From assembly GCA_035499555.1 (NCBI GenBank), contig DATJYO010000073.1:1-64000 (forward strand): 64,000 bases of DNA. The letters are read 5' to 3'. Made by a program: the position numbers and the translations under genes. The DNA comes from Bog-159 sp035499555. GTDB taxonomy: Bacteria; Acidobacteriota; Terriglobia; Bryobacterales; Bryobacteraceae. Positions 32,826 to 42,049 of the stretch are shown in pieces (position 1 is the stretch's first letter; each line of letters begins with the position of its first letter). The notes beneath the pieces were generated by a model. That model was not told where the DNA came from. It worked only from the letters and a program-made list of their open reading frames with translations, and ran no database searches.

Positions 32826-35285
32826 ATGGAGAACCTGCGGTCCGACCTGCGGCTCGCCTTCCGCGTCCTGCGCAAAAGCCCCGGTTTCACTGCCGTCGCG
32901 ATTTCCGCCTTGGCCATCGGCATCGGCGCGAATACCGCGATCTTCTCGGTCATCAATCAAGTCCTGCTCAAACCGCTCCCTTTTCCCGACTCCGAGCGGA
33001 TCATGCGCATCGCCCGCAAATTTCCGGGCGGCACCGGTGACTCCACCTCCATCCCCAAATTCAACACCTGGAAGAACAACGATGTCTTTAGCGCCATCGC
33101 CGCCTACGACTTCTCCGGCGTGGACATGAGCGTGGGCAACGGCGATCATGCCGAACAGGTGAAAGGCATCCACATCTCCGCCCAGTATTTCCAGGTCTTC
33201 GGCGTATCGCCCGTTATCGGCCGCGGTTTCACGGCCGCCGAAGATCTGCCCAACGGACCGCGCGTCGCCGTCATCAGCTATCGGCTGTTCAGCCGCCGGC
33301 TGGGGGGCGATCTCAACGCCGTCGGCCGGCCCATCGACATCGCCGGCGCGCCTACCGTCATCCTCGGCGTGCTGCCCGCCACCTATCAGTCCGAGCCTCC
33401 CGCCGATGTCTTCGTCCCGCTGCAGGCCGATCCCAACAGCATCAATCAGGGCCACTACCTGATGTGCGCCGGCCGCCTCAAGCCCGGCGTCAGCATTGAG
33501 ACCGCGCGGGCCGCCATGAAGATCGCCGGCGAGCGCTTCCGCCAGGCTTATCCCACCTGGATGGACAAGCGCGAAAGCGTCGCCGTGATCCGGCTGCGCG
33601 ATGCCATGGTGGGTAACGTGCGACTGCCCCTGCTGATCCTGCTGGGCGCCGTGGCCTTCGTCCTGCTGATCGCCTGCGCCAACGTCGCCAACCTGCAGCT
33701 CGCGCGCGCCTCTACCCGCCAGCGCGAGATCGCCATCCGCACCGCCGTCGGGGCCAGCCGCTGGCGCGTGGTGCGCCAACTTCTGACCGAAAGCTTGGTG
33801 CTCGGCTTGGGCGGCGGTATGCTCGGCTTTATGCTGGGCGCCTGGGGCGTACGCGCGCTGCTTTCCGTGGTCCCCGGCGATCTGCCCCGTGTGGAAACCG
33901 CCAGCGCCGTCTCCGCGCTCGACTGGCGCGTGCTGCTCTTCACCCTGGGCGTGGCCCTCGTCACCGGCATCCTGTTCGGCATCTTCCCCGCCGTGCATGT
34001 CTCCCGCCTGGACGTAAACTCCTCGCTCAAAGACACCAGCGGACGCGCCGGCACGGGCCGGCATCAGAATCGCGCCCGCGGCTTCCTGGTGGTCAGCGAA
34101 ATCGCTCTGGCCGTGATCCTGCTGGTCGGTGCCGCGCTCTTCATCCGCACCTTCGCCAGCCTGCGCGCGGTGGATCCCGGCTTCGATCCCCGCGACACTC
34201 TGACCCTGCAGACGTCGCTCTCCAGCGGCCGCTATGAAACCACCGCGCAGGTCGACAACCTGGAGCGCCAGATGACCCAGCGCCTGGAAGCGCTGCCCGG
34301 CGTACGGTTCGCCGCCGCCGCCCTTATGCTCCCTATCGAAGGCGGTGTCGATCTTCCTTTCAACATCGTGGGCAAAACACCTGGAAAGGGCGACCGCTAT
34401 AACGGCGACGAGCAATGGCGCTCCGTCTCGCCCCATTACTTCGCGGCCTTCCGCATTCCCCTCGTACGCGGCCGTCTGTTCGATGAACACGACACCGGGA
34501 CCTCCGCGCCAGTGATCCTCATCAACGCTGCCATGGCCCGCAAATACTGGGGCAAAGAGGACCCCATCGGCCAGAGCATGATCCTCGGCAAGGGCCTCGG
34601 TCCGCAGTTTGAAGAGCCCGCCCGCCAGGTGGTGGGCATCGTGGGCAACGTGCGCGAAAACGGCCTGGCCGACGCCGATCAGGGCGTCATGTACGTGCCC
34701 GGCAGCCAGGTTCCCAACGGCCTGACCCATCTCGCCAATAGCGTGATCCCGCTGAGCTGGATCGTGAAAACCGCGGGCGAACCCACCGCCCTTTCCGCCG
34801 CCGTGCAGCAGCAGTTCCGGTCCTTCGACGGCCAGTTGCCGATCGCCAAGATCCGCACCATGCAGCAGGTGATCGTCAAGTCTACCGCGCAGCAGAGCTT
34901 CAACATGCTCCTGCTCTCCATCTTTGCCGGCGTGGCCCTGCTGCTCGCCGCCATCGGTATCTACGGGTTGATGTCGTACTCGGTCGAGCAGCGCACCCAG
35001 GAGATCGGCATCCGCGTGGCTTTAGGCGCCAGCGGAGCCAACATGCTGCGCCTGGTGATCGTGCGCGGCGTGGCGCTGGCCGGCATCGGCCTGGCCGTAG
35101 GACTGGCCGCCGCCTTCGGCCTCACCCGCGTGCTCTCGAGCTTACTGTTCGGCGTCAAGGCCAACGACCCCTTCGCTTTCGGCGCCGTGGCGCTCACCCT
35201 GGCGCTGGTGGCTTCGCTGGCGGCCTATATACCCGCCCGCCGCGCCACCAAGGTCGATCCCATCGTCGCCCTCCGATACGAATAG
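32826..35285 (+). CDS. ADOP-type permease without prefix domain
   Basis: 819 residues from the ATG at 32826 (MENLRSDLRLAFRVL). It lacks the N-terminal prefix of the copy opposite. It has the MacB-like start AISALAIGIGANTAIFSVIN, a periplasmic domain, the helix block LLILLGAVAFVLLIACANVAN, then a second duplicated half ending YIPARRATKVDPIVALRYE. The frame opens 13 codons earlier but without a good start. It is read away from the nested palindrome. Its function is as unknown as for other ADOPs; the family pattern fits export or envelope remodelling by analogy with MacB. Confidence 0.92.
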   Translation: MENLRSDLRLAFRVLRKSPGFTAVAISALAIGIGANTAIFSVINQVLLKPLPFPDSERIMRIARKFPGGTGDSTSIPKFNTWKNNDVFSAIAAYDFSGVDMSVGNGDHAEQVKGIHISAQYFQVFGVSPVIGRGFTAAEDLPNGPRVAVISYRLFSRRLGGDLNAVGRPIDIAGAPTVILGVLPATYQSEPPADVFVPLQADPNSINQGHYLMCAGRLKPGVSIETARAAMKIAGERFRQAYPTWMDKRESVAVIRLRDAMVGNVRLPLLILLGAVAFVLLIACANVANLQLARASTRQREIAIRTAVGASRWRVVRQLLTESLVLGLGGGMLGFMLGAWGVRALLSVVPGDLPRVETASAVSALDWRVLLFTLGVALVTGILFGIFPAVHVSRLDVNSSLKDTSGRAGTGRHQNRARGFLVVSEIALAVILLVGAALFIRTFASLRAVDPGFDPRDTLTLQTSLSSGRYETTAQVDNLERQMTQRLEALPGVRFAAAALMLPIEGGVDLPFNIVGKTPGKGDRYNGDEQWRSVSPHYFAAFRIPLVRGRLFDEHDTGTSAPVILINAAMARKYWGKEDPIGQSMILGKGLGPQFEEPARQVVGIVGNVRENGLADADQGVMYVPGSQVPNGLTHLANSVIPLSWIVKTAGEPTALSAAVQQQFRSFDGQLPIAKIRTMQQVIVKSTAQQSFNMLLLSIFAGVALLLAAIGIYGLMSYSVEQRTQEIGIRVALGASGANMLRLVIVRGVALAGIGLAVGLAAAFGLTRVLSSLLFGVKANDPFAFGAVALTLALVASLAAYIPARRATKVDPIVALRYE

Positions 35286-35300
35286 GGTGCGCCGCGGAGA

Positions 35301-36557
35301 CTATCCCACCGCCATCACCACGCCCGCTTCGCTTTCGGTCGGTTCCGTCTGCCCCGGCACCACCACGATCCCCGCATCCGTGACCGTGTAGCCGCGCGCG
35401 CGGTCCGCCTCGATGTCGTACCCGATCACTGTCGACTCCGGTATCTCCACCCCGGTATCGACGATCGCGCGCCGTAGACGGCTGTTCCGCCCGATCTTCA
35501 CGTTGGGCATCAGAATCGAATATTCGATCTCGCAATAGCTGTTGACCCGTACCCCGGTCGAGAGCACGCTGCGCACTACCCGTCCGCCCGACACGATCGA
35601 GCCGGCGCTGACGATCGAATCCACCGCCACCCCCATGCGCCGCCCCTCCTGCGCGAAGACGAATTTGGCCGGCGGCGCCTGCAGCACGCGCGTCCGTATG
35701 GGCCAGTTCTGGTCGTAAAGGTTGAATTCCGGCGTCACCGCCACCAGGTCCATGTTGGCTTCGTAAAACGCATCGAGGGTGCCCACGTCCCGCCAGTAGC
35801 GCGCCTGCTTGTCGTTAATGTCGCGGAAGTCGTAAGCTACCACCCGGTACCGCCCCAGCGCCGCCGGAATCACGTCCCGGCCGAAGTCGTGCGACGACCG
35901 CTCGTTCAGCGCGTCCTCCTGCAACAGCCGCAGCAGCACCTCCGTGTTGAACGCGTAAATCCCCATGGAAGCGCTCAGCATCTCCGGATTGAACACCGAG
36001 CGCACCGGATTGCCGTGCCGCGGCTTCTCCTCGAACCCCACGATGCTGTAGTCCGACTGTATGTCGGTAATCCCAAACCGGTCCGCATCCTGCAGCGGCA
36101 CCTGGATGGTGGCGATGGTGATGTCGGCGCGCTGTCGGCGATGCCAATCCACCATCTCGCCGTAGTTCATCTTGTAAATCTGATCGCCCGCCAAAATCAT
36201 GGTCAGCGCCGGCTGCTCGGCGATAATGCTCTGGCTGTTCTGAAATACCGAGTCCGCGGTCCCGAGAAACCAGTCGGCCCGCAGCCTTTTCATGGGCGGA
36301 ATCGTCTCGATAAACTCGCCCAGCTCCGGCGACAGTATGTTCCATCCGTCGCGTACGTGCCGGATCAGTTCCAGCGATTTATACTGTGTTAGGATGAAAA
36401 TTCGTCGCAGGTTCGAATTAATACAATTGGATAGGGTGAAGTCGATGATCCGGTAATGGCCGCCAAAGCAGACGGCCGGTTTTGCGGTTTCCCGTGTGAG
36501 GGGGTACAGACGTTCGCCGGTTCCCCCCGCCAACAAAATCGCGAGAACGCTCTCCAT
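35301..36557 (-). CDS. glgC: Glucose-1-phosphate adenylyltransferase
   Basis: 418 residues, normal for bacterial GlgC. It makes ADP-glucose from glucose-1-phosphate and ATP for glycogen synthesis in the cytoplasm. The nucleotide loop is LAGGTGERLYPLTRETAKPAV, with FLGTADSVFQNS, AGDQIYKMNY and VGFEEKP as the substrate blocks. The C-terminal 110 residues form a left-handed beta helix (VVDSIVSAGSIVSGG, NVKIGRNSRLRRAIV). GlgC is usually allosterically controlled by glycolytic intermediates. It is convergent with the permease gene, and no other glg genes are in the window. Confidence 0.96.
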   Translation of the reverse strand: MESVLAILLAGGTGERLYPLTRETAKPAVCFGGHYRIIDFTLSNCINSNLRRIFILTQYKSLELIRHVRDGWNILSPELGEFIETIPPMKRLRADWFLGTADSVFQNSQSIIAEQPALTMILAGDQIYKMNYGEMVDWHRRQRADITIATIQVPLQDADRFGITDIQSDYSIVGFEEKPRHGNPVRSVFNPEMLSASMGIYAFNTEVLLRLLQEDALNERSSHDFGRDVIPAALGRYRVVAYDFRDINDKQARYWRDVGTLDAFYEANMDLVAVTPEFNLYDQNWPIRTRVLQAPPAKFVFAQEGRRMGVAVDSIVSAGSIVSGGRVVRSVLSTGVRVNSYCEIEYSILMPNVKIGRNSRLRRAIVDTGVEIPESTVIGYDIEADRARGYTVTDAGIVVVPGQTEPTESEAGVVMAVG

Positions 36558-36635
36558 ACGATATAAAGCCCTGAAAAGACAGCGGTTTGCATGCGGACAG
36601 CCGGTTCGGCGGCAGTCCGGCGCGAGATTTAGTAC

Positions 36636-36662
36636 TTGACTTTATCCGCCAACCACTTAATG
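36636..36662 (+). promoter_or_regulatory. Possible sigma-70-type promoter for rpsU
   Basis: TTGACT at 36636-36641 is followed, after 16-17 bases, by TAATGA/AATGAT as a weak -10. It lies about 65 bases upstream of the rpsU start codon, in the gap after divergent glgC. Only the -35 element is a good match. Confidence 0.35.
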
Positions 36663-36726
36663 ATATCAGGTACCTTCCCTGCGTAAAGTCGGGAAATTTG
36701 TGGTCCAGTTGGGAGGTGCAGTTTAT

Positions 36727-36924
36727 TTGGCTGAAGTAAAGCTACAGGAGGGCGAAACGCTCGAAAACGCTCTCCGCCGCTTCAAGCGAAAAGTCCAGCA
36801 GGAAGACATCATCAAGGAGGTCAAGCGACACTCCTTCTACTTGAAGCCGGGTGAAAAGAAACGGGTCAAGCAGGCGCTGGCCCGCAAACGAAACCGGAAA
36901 AAGTCACGCCGGGAAATCGAGTAA
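36727..36924 (+). CDS. rpsU: 30S ribosomal protein S21
   Basis: 65 residues starting at TTG (LAEVKLQEGETLENALRRF), ten bases after GGGAGG. The conserved block RRFKRKVQQEDIIKEVKRH and the basic KRVKQALARKRNRKKSRR tail identify S21. The frame is open upstream to 36700, but the family start and the ribosome-binding site support the TTG. S21 sits near the anti-Shine-Dalgarno end of 16S rRNA and affects initiation. A strong hairpin follows the stop. Confidence 0.93.
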   Translation: MAEVKLQEGETLENALRRFKRKVQQEDIIKEVKRHSFYLKPGEKKRVKQALARKRNRKKSRREIE

Positions 36925-36930
36925 CTTCCA

Positions 36931-36954
36931 GCGGACAGGCCTCTGCCTGTCCGC
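36931..36954 (+). terminator. Hairpin after rpsU
   Basis: GCGGACAGGC and GCCTGTCCGC form a perfect 10-base stem with a CTCT loop, starting 7 bases after the rpsU stop. No T-run follows, so it may act as a pause, mRNA-stabilising or Rho-linked element instead of a simple intrinsic terminator. Confidence 0.45.
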
Positions 36955-36984
36955 ATCAACCGTTCGAGGTAACCAGGTTGGGTT

Positions 36985-37287
36985 ATGGCGGAGTTCCAGG
37001 ATCGGATTCTCAAGTGCGCAGAGTGCGGAGCTGATTTCGTCTTCACCGCGGGAGAACAACACTTCTTCCATGACAAGAACTTCAAGAACGAGCCGAAGCG
37101 TTGCAAGGCCTGCAAGAGCAAGCGGCAGGGCTCTGCACAGGGCTCCGGCAAAACGGAAACCATGACCGTGTGTTCCCAGTGCGGGCGCGAAACCACCGTG
37201 CCCTTCAAGCCTACGCAGGGCCGCCCCGTCTACTGCCGGGAGTGCTTCCTGGGCCGTAAGGCCGCCGCTGCCGGCGGTGACCGGTGA
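36985..37287 (+). CDS. Zinc-ribbon protein
   Basis: 100 residues. Two zinc ribbons are visible: CAECGADF...RCKACKSKR at about 11-46, and CSQCGRET...YCRECF at about 63-88. The linker is glycine/serine-rich with lysines. Proteins of this kind (zf-trcl/CxxC-x17-CxxC types) are found near ribosomal or RNA-related genes and probably bind nucleic acid. Function unproven. It overlaps the CPBP protease gene by 11 bases, so those two are probably translationally coupled. Confidence 0.85.
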   Translation: MAEFQDRILKCAECGADFVFTAGEQHFFHDKNFKNEPKRCKACKSKRQGSAQGSGKTETMTVCSQCGRETTVPFKPTQGRPVYCRECFLGRKAAAAGGDR

Positions 37288-38158
37288 CCCCGCGGGCCTG
37301 AGCCCGCAACCCCACCCGGCGCCGCCCAGCCGCCCCGACGCGCGGCACCTGGCCCTCAAAATCCTGGTCTATATCGCCCTCTACTTCGCGACGGCATTCG
37401 TTCTGGGTCCGCTCCTGTATTGGCTCGCCGGATACATCGCCGGCATCACCGCCACCGGCATCCTCGCCGCCACCGTCGCCAACGTCCTGTGCCTCAAAAT
37501 CTACGAGCACCGCGGCATCGCCGCCATCGGCCTGGGCTCCGACCGCGCCTCGCTGGTCAACCTGGGACTCGGCTGTCTGGGCGGCATCGGCGCCGCCGCC
37601 CTGGTCCTCGGCGGACCCCTGCTGTTTCACGCCGCCCGCCTCCAGCCCGATCCCGCCAGCCACGCCAGCCTTCCCACCTTCGCTTACGTCTCCGTCCTCC
37701 TGCTCTTCGGTTCCGCCGGCGAAGAACTCCTCTTTCGCGGTTTCGGGTTCCAGATCCTGCTGCGCCGCCTGGGCGATTGGACCACCGTCATTCCCGTGGG
37801 TGTCGTCTTCGCCGCTCTGCACGGCGCCAACCCCCACTCCTCCTGGCTGGCCCTGCTCAATACCGCCGGCTTCGGCATCCTGTTCGGCTACGCCTTCCTG
37901 CGCAGCCACGACATCTGGCTGCCTATCGGCCTCCACTTCGGCTGGAACTTCACCCTGCCGCTGTTCGGCGTCAACGTGAGCGGTCTGAACGTCCGCCTGA
38001 CCGGCTTCGCCATGCAATGGTCCGCCGGCCCGATCTGGAGTGGCGGCGACTACGGGCCGGAAGCCGGCGTGCTCACTTCCGCCGTCCTCTTCCTGGTTTT
38101 CATCTACCTTTGGCGCGCCCCCATACGCCGCCAGCGGTCGGCCCTGGTTGACGACTAG
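37277..38158 (+). CDS. CPBP-family intramembrane protease
   Basis: 293 residues from a GTG. About eight hydrophobic helices. The CPBP (Abi/Rce1-like) motifs are in order: EELLFRGFGF with the Glu-Glu and Arg, FAALHGANP with a catalytic His, and GLHFGWNF with the second His and Asn. Members cleave prenylated or membrane proteins or process peptides. The N-terminal 25 residues are proline-rich and outside the membrane. It overlaps the zinc-ribbon gene. Substrate unknown. Confidence 0.9.
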   Translation: MTGDPAGLSPQPHPAPPSRPDARHLALKILVYIALYFATAFVLGPLLYWLAGYIAGITATGILAATVANVLCLKIYEHRGIAAIGLGSDRASLVNLGLGCLGGIGAAALVLGGPLLFHAARLQPDPASHASLPTFAYVSVLLLFGSAGEELLFRGFGFQILLRRLGDWTTVIPVGVVFAALHGANPHSSWLALLNTAGFGILFGYAFLRSHDIWLPIGLHFGWNFTLPLFGVNVSGLNVRLTGFAMQWSAGPIWSGGDYGPEAGVLTSAVLFLVFIYLWRAPIRRQRSALVDD

Positions 38159-38355
38159 CGTGGACGGCGGCCGACCTCCATCGCCTCGAATTACGCGGTT
38201 GGCTTGCCGGCCGCTTGCACAAGCGTTCTGACGCGTTAGTCCAGTTGCGTGACCGGACCTAGCCTGTGGTCGACAGCGCGCGCGCCATAGCGATTCGCAT
38301 CCGGCGCGTGAGCACCCCAAATCGCTTTGCGGCGAGAGCTCTGGCCGATCTGAAT

Positions 38356-38395
38356 TTGACTCGCATCAGCTCGTCGCAGTAAGCTAAGAATTCTT
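38356..38395 (+). promoter_or_regulatory. Possible padR promoter with a 10-base palindrome
   Basis: TTGACT at 38356-38361 is followed after 18 bases by TAAGCT, and then by the perfect palindrome AAGAATTCTT at 38386-38395, three bases before the padR ATG. The palindrome would overlap the transcription start and could be a PadR site. There is no Shine-Dalgarno-like sequence, so the message may be nearly leaderless. Confidence 0.35.
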
Positions 38396-38398
38396 GGT

Positions 38399-38737
38399 AT
38401 GGGACGCAAGGCGCAAAAGAACGATTCGTTGCCCGGTTCACTGGACATGTTGATTCTGCGGACGCTGTCGCGGCGCGACCTCCATGGATACGGCATAGTT
38501 CAGTCCATTCAGCAATCGTCCGACAACCAGCTCCTGGTCGAGGAGGGCTCGCTGTATCCCGCTCTCCAGCGGCTGGAGCTAAACGGCTGGATCGACGGCG
38601 TCTGGGGCGTGACGTCGAATAAGCGGCGGGCGCGGATCTACAAGATCACGGCGGCCGGCCGCAAACAGTTGACCGTGGAAACCCGGAAGTACGCGAAACT
38701 CACGCTGGCGATCGCCCGGGTGATGGGAGCGGAGTGA
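38399..38737 (+). CDS. PadR-family transcriptional regulator
   Basis: 112 residues. The winged-helix part reads GSLDMLILRTLSRRDLHGYGI, then LLVEEGSLYPALQRLELNGWI, the hallmark of PadR recognition-helix and wing regions. The C-terminal helix (RKQLTVETRKYAKLTLAIAR) dimerises these proteins. PadR proteins usually repress neighbouring genes until a small molecule binds. Its stop overlaps the GTG of the ADOP permease gene, so the pair is translationally coupled, as is typical in Acidobacteria. Confidence 0.94.
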   Translation: MGRKAQKNDSLPGSLDMLILRTLSRRDLHGYGIVQSIQQSSDNQLLVEEGSLYPALQRLELNGWIDGVWGVTSNKRRARIYKITAAGRKQLTVETRKYAKLTLAIARVMGAE

Positions 38738-41472
38738 CGGACATGCTGCTACGACGCCTGAGGTATTGGATGGAGAGCGCCAGGCGCAGCGAGGCGCTGC
38801 GCGAGGAAATGGAACTCCACCTTGCGGAGAAGGCGGCGGAACTCGAAGCAGGCGGTATGACGGCGCAGAGTGCCCGGGCTGAAGCGCGCCGCCGGTTTGG
38901 GAACGTCGGACTGAAGCACGAAGAGTCCCGAGAGATTTGGATCAAGCGGTTTTGGTCGGAACTGGGCCAGGATGTCCGCTATGGATGCCGCACCATGGCC
39001 GCCAACAAGGCATTCAGCGCCCTGGCGGTTTTGTCGCTGGCGCTCGGCATCGGGGCCAATACCGCCATCTACAGTTTGATGGACTCGATTCTGTTGCGCT
39101 CGCTGCCGGTGGCCGCTCCCGAGTCGCTGGTGGTCTTGAACTGGCATAGCCGGCCGCCCTATGACGGCAGCAGGCAATGGGCCCACGTCATACACGGGTT
39201 ACAAGGCATTCTCTGGCCGGGCGACAAAGGCAACATGGTCAGCGGGATGTTCCCGTTTGGCGCGTTCGCGGAGCTTCGCCAGGAGAATCCCGTCTTTTCC
39301 ACGCTCTTCGGGTACTTCAACGGACACAACCATAACCTGGCCGTCGGCGGGCAGGCCACCAGCGCCCGCGCGGAGTACGTCACCGGCGAGTATTTTCGCG
39401 GCCTGGCAGTGGCGCCGGCCGCGGGACGTCTGATCGACTCCGAGGACGACCGTCCAGGCGCGGCGCCGGTCGCCGTAATCAGTTTTGCGGCCAGCCAAAA
39501 TCGCTTTGGAGGACCGCCGAATGCGATCGGACAACCGGTTCTCGTCGATAACATTCCCTTCACGGTGATCGGTGTTGCGCCGCCGGAGTTCTTCGGAGTC
39601 GACCCTGAGGCGGCGCCGGACCTCTACCTTCCGTTGCACACGAATCTGCTCGTGGAAGGCGCCGAAGCGGCCCGCCAGTATCCCGACAGCAACTTCTACT
39701 GGATCGAAATGATGGGCCGTCTCCGTCCCGGCGTAAGCATGGCCCAGGCGCAGGCAGCGCTGGCTCCTCGCTTCCATCGATGGGTTGCCGCCACTGCGCG
39801 GACCGCCGGTGAGCGCGCCAGACTACCCGCGCTGATGCTGAGTCCCGGCGCCGCCGGCCTGGGTAGCTTGCGCCGCGAGTATTCCAAGCCTCTGTACGTG
39901 CTCCTGACGATGGTGGGATTGATCCTGGCGATCACGTGCGCGAACATTGCCAATCTGCTGCTGGCAAGGGCCGCCGCGCGGCGCCGCGAAATGGCTGTCC
40001 GGCTCAGCCTGGGCGCGGGACGGTTCCGCGTCGTGCGGCAGTTGCTTACCGAGAGTGTGATGCTGGCGTCGCTCGGCGGAGCATTAGGGGTCTTGTTTGC
40101 GATCTGGGGCATGCGCTCGCTGACGTTTCTGTTCTCCCGCGGGCGGGAGAACTTCACGCTGCACGCGGAATTGAACTGGCACGTGCTGGGTGTGACGGCG
40201 GCGCTTTCCGTGGTTTGCGGCCTGTTATTCGGGCTCGTTCCAGCGATGCAGGCAACGCGTCCGGATGTCATGCCCGCGCTAAAGATCGGCCGTGGGGCTG
40301 GAGCGCGCCGCCGCGCGCAGCATGTTCTGGCGGTCGCCCAAATCGCGTTCTCGTTTCTCATCCTGGTCGCCGCGGGTCTGTTTGTCCGGACACTCAACAA
40401 GCTGCACTCGGTCCAACTGGGATACGCCCGCGAGAACATTCTTCTGTTCTCGTTGAATGCGCGCCAGGCCGGGCATCGCGGCCCGGAGATCGCCACGTTT
40501 TACGAAAACCTGCGCCAGCGCTTCGAATCGATCCCCGGAGTGAGCAGCGCGACGCTTTCGCAATCCTCGATCATCCACGCCGACCGCGCCGGGAGCACAT
40601 ACCGGGGGACCATGAAGATCGGCGCTGTTACCATCGAAGGCGCAGGCGTCATGGTCACCGGACCGCGTTTCCTCACTACGATGCAGATTCCGATCCTGGC
40701 CGGGCGTGAGATGGACGACCGCGACCAACCGGGCTCCACGCCGGTTGCCGTGATCAGCGAGCGGCTGGCGCGGACTTACTTCGGGAACGAGAATCCGGTG
40801 GGCCGACGCATCACGTTCGTGGACGAGCAGCGCGATCTCGAAATCGTCGGCGTGTCGGGTAACATGCGGTACGGTGGTCTGAAAGAGGGGAGTCCCATGA
40901 CCGTGTTCGTGGCGGCCAGCCAGTTTTCACCGGACGGAATGACCTATGCGCTGCGCACGGCGGGCGATCCGCGCAGGTATGTCCAGAGTGTGCGTGAGAT
41001 CGTGCGGGAGGCGGATTCAAGCGTACCCGTCACCAACGTGGTCACACAGGCTGCGGAAATCGACCGGACGATCGGCCGGGAAGTCACGTTCGCGAAACTA
41101 TGCACGGGTTTCGCGGTGCTGGCTCTGCTGATGGCGTGCGTGGGACTCTACGGAACGATGTCGTACAATGTCGCGCGGCAGGTCGGCGAGATCGGAATCC
41201 GTATGGCGCTGGGCGCACCACGCGGCGCGGTGGTGTGGATGGTTCTGCGCCGCGTTCTGCTACTGGCGGCGGTGGGGCTCGCCATCAGCGTGCCTGCCGC
41301 GTTAAGCGCGTCCCGGCTGGTCAGATCGTTTCTGTTCGAGACCCAGCCCAACGATCCGGGAACCCTGGTGCTGGCCGGCGCCGTCCTGGTAAGTGCCGCG
41401 CTTCTCGCCGGCTATGCGCCGGCCAGGCGAGCCTCCCGAATTGATCCGCTGGCCGCTCTGCGGCACGAATAG
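38734..41472 (+). CDS. ADOP-family permease coupled to PadR
   Basis: 912 residues from the GTG overlapping the padR stop (GTGA); an ATG three codons in is the alternative. A prefix domain at about 5-75 (SEALREEMELHLAEKAAELE) is followed by the MacB-type core VLSLALGIGANTAIYSLMDS, a periplasmic region, LTMVGLILAITCANIANLLL, and a duplicated second half ending YAPARRASRIDPLAALRHE. The prefix plus PadR is the full version of the acidobacterial duplicated orphan permease arrangement. Transport role is by analogy with MacB/FtsX; the substrate is unknown. Confidence 0.94.
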   Translation: MTDMLLRRLRYWMESARRSEALREEMELHLAEKAAELEAGGMTAQSARAEARRRFGNVGLKHEESREIWIKRFWSELGQDVRYGCRTMAANKAFSALAVLSLALGIGANTAIYSLMDSILLRSLPVAAPESLVVLNWHSRPPYDGSRQWAHVIHGLQGILWPGDKGNMVSGMFPFGAFAELRQENPVFSTLFGYFNGHNHNLAVGGQATSARAEYVTGEYFRGLAVAPAAGRLIDSEDDRPGAAPVAVISFAASQNRFGGPPNAIGQPVLVDNIPFTVIGVAPPEFFGVDPEAAPDLYLPLHTNLLVEGAEAARQYPDSNFYWIEMMGRLRPGVSMAQAQAALAPRFHRWVAATARTAGERARLPALMLSPGAAGLGSLRREYSKPLYVLLTMVGLILAITCANIANLLLARAAARRREMAVRLSLGAGRFRVVRQLLTESVMLASLGGALGVLFAIWGMRSLTFLFSRGRENFTLHAELNWHVLGVTAALSVVCGLLFGLVPAMQATRPDVMPALKIGRGAGARRRAQHVLAVAQIAFSFLILVAAGLFVRTLNKLHSVQLGYARENILLFSLNARQAGHRGPEIATFYENLRQRFESIPGVSSATLSQSSIIHADRAGSTYRGTMKIGAVTIEGAGVMVTGPRFLTTMQIPILAGREMDDRDQPGSTPVAVISERLARTYFGNENPVGRRITFVDEQRDLEIVGVSGNMRYGGLKEGSPMTVFVAASQFSPDGMTYALRTAGDPRRYVQSVREIVREADSSVPVTNVVTQAAEIDRTIGREVTFAKLCTGFAVLALLMACVGLYGTMSYNVARQVGEIGIRMALGAPRGAVVWMVLRRVLLLAAVGLAISVPAALSASRLVRSFLFETQPNDPGTLVLAGAVLVSAALLAGYAPARRASRIDPLAALRHE

Positions 41473-41593
41473 GATATAGCCCTTCGTGCCGACGAAGGAT
41501 GAAACGGTTCCGCCCTTAGCGCATATTTGGCAGCGCGCGGCCGGCGGTTGGCGGAACGGGACGTTACGACCAGGTGGATGGCCGGAACGTAGG

Positions 41594-41611
41594 GCGTTAT
41601 GGGGAGTAATC
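41594..41611. repeat. 18-bp direct repeat, left copy
   Basis: GCGTTATGGGGAGTAATC occurs here and again, identical and in the same orientation, at 42649-42666. The two copies enclose both hicBA loci. It could be a target of recombination or a dispersed genomic repeat. Confidence 0.75.
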
Positions 41612-41615
41612 GCTT

Positions 41616-41837
41616 CTACAGAAGGTCTGTGAATTGGTCGACCGTCAGGTGGCAATCACGAAGTATCTTGTGAAGCAGACCGGGGCCGATGGTCTCGGCA
41701 GAGTGCGCAGGCACAACCGTCGTACGGCCAACCTCGTGGCGCAGGAAATGGCTGCCTCTGATGCGGACAACAGAGAAACCCGCCTTCCCGAAGGCAGTGA
41801 TGAGGGTAGGACCGGTGACTCGGGCAGTCCGGCTCAT
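41616..41837 (-). CDS. hicA: HicA-type mRNA interferase toxin
   Basis: 73 residues from the ATG at 41837, overlapping the hicB stop (ATGA). It fits the HicA double-stranded-RNA-binding fold: TGPTLITAFGKAGFSVVRIRGSH with the catalytic His in GSHF, then RTTVVPAHSAETIGPGLLHKIL. HicA cuts mRNA and stops translation until HicB neutralises it. Order hicB then hicA is the reverse of E. coli but common. The N-terminal extension of the open frame to 41909 lies inside hicB and is not used. Confidence 0.9.
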   Translation of the reverse strand: MSRTARVTGPTLITAFGKAGFSVVRIRGSHFLRHEVGRTTVVPAHSAETIGPGLLHKILRDCHLTVDQFTDLL

Positions 41838-42049
41838 GCCGCGATTGTCACTCGCTGGATGCCAATGAACTCCAAATCCTGCTGCGGCGCACCCTCGACT
41901 TCCAAACACAACTCTATGGCTTCACGAATGCGCTCGGTGACCTCGTCGAGGGACCGTGCTTGCGTATGGCAAGCGGGCATTTGCGGAACCGAGGCGACGT
42001 AGTAGCCTTCTGCGTCGCGCTCGATGACGACATCGAACTGGCGTGGCAT
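41834..42049 (-). CDS. hicB: HicB-type antitoxin
   Basis: 71 residues: FDVVIERDAEGYYVASVPQ, then PACHTQARSLDEVTERIREAIELCL, typical of the partial RNase H fold of short HicB proteins. It lacks a C-terminal DNA-binding domain, so autoregulation would need another factor or the short form seen in many hicBA loci. It precedes hicA by a four-base overlap. Neutralising HicA is the family role. Confidence 0.9.
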   Translation of the reverse strand: MPRQFDVVIERDAEGYYVASVPQMPACHTQARSLDEVTERIREAIELCLEVEGAPQQDLEFIGIQRVTIAA

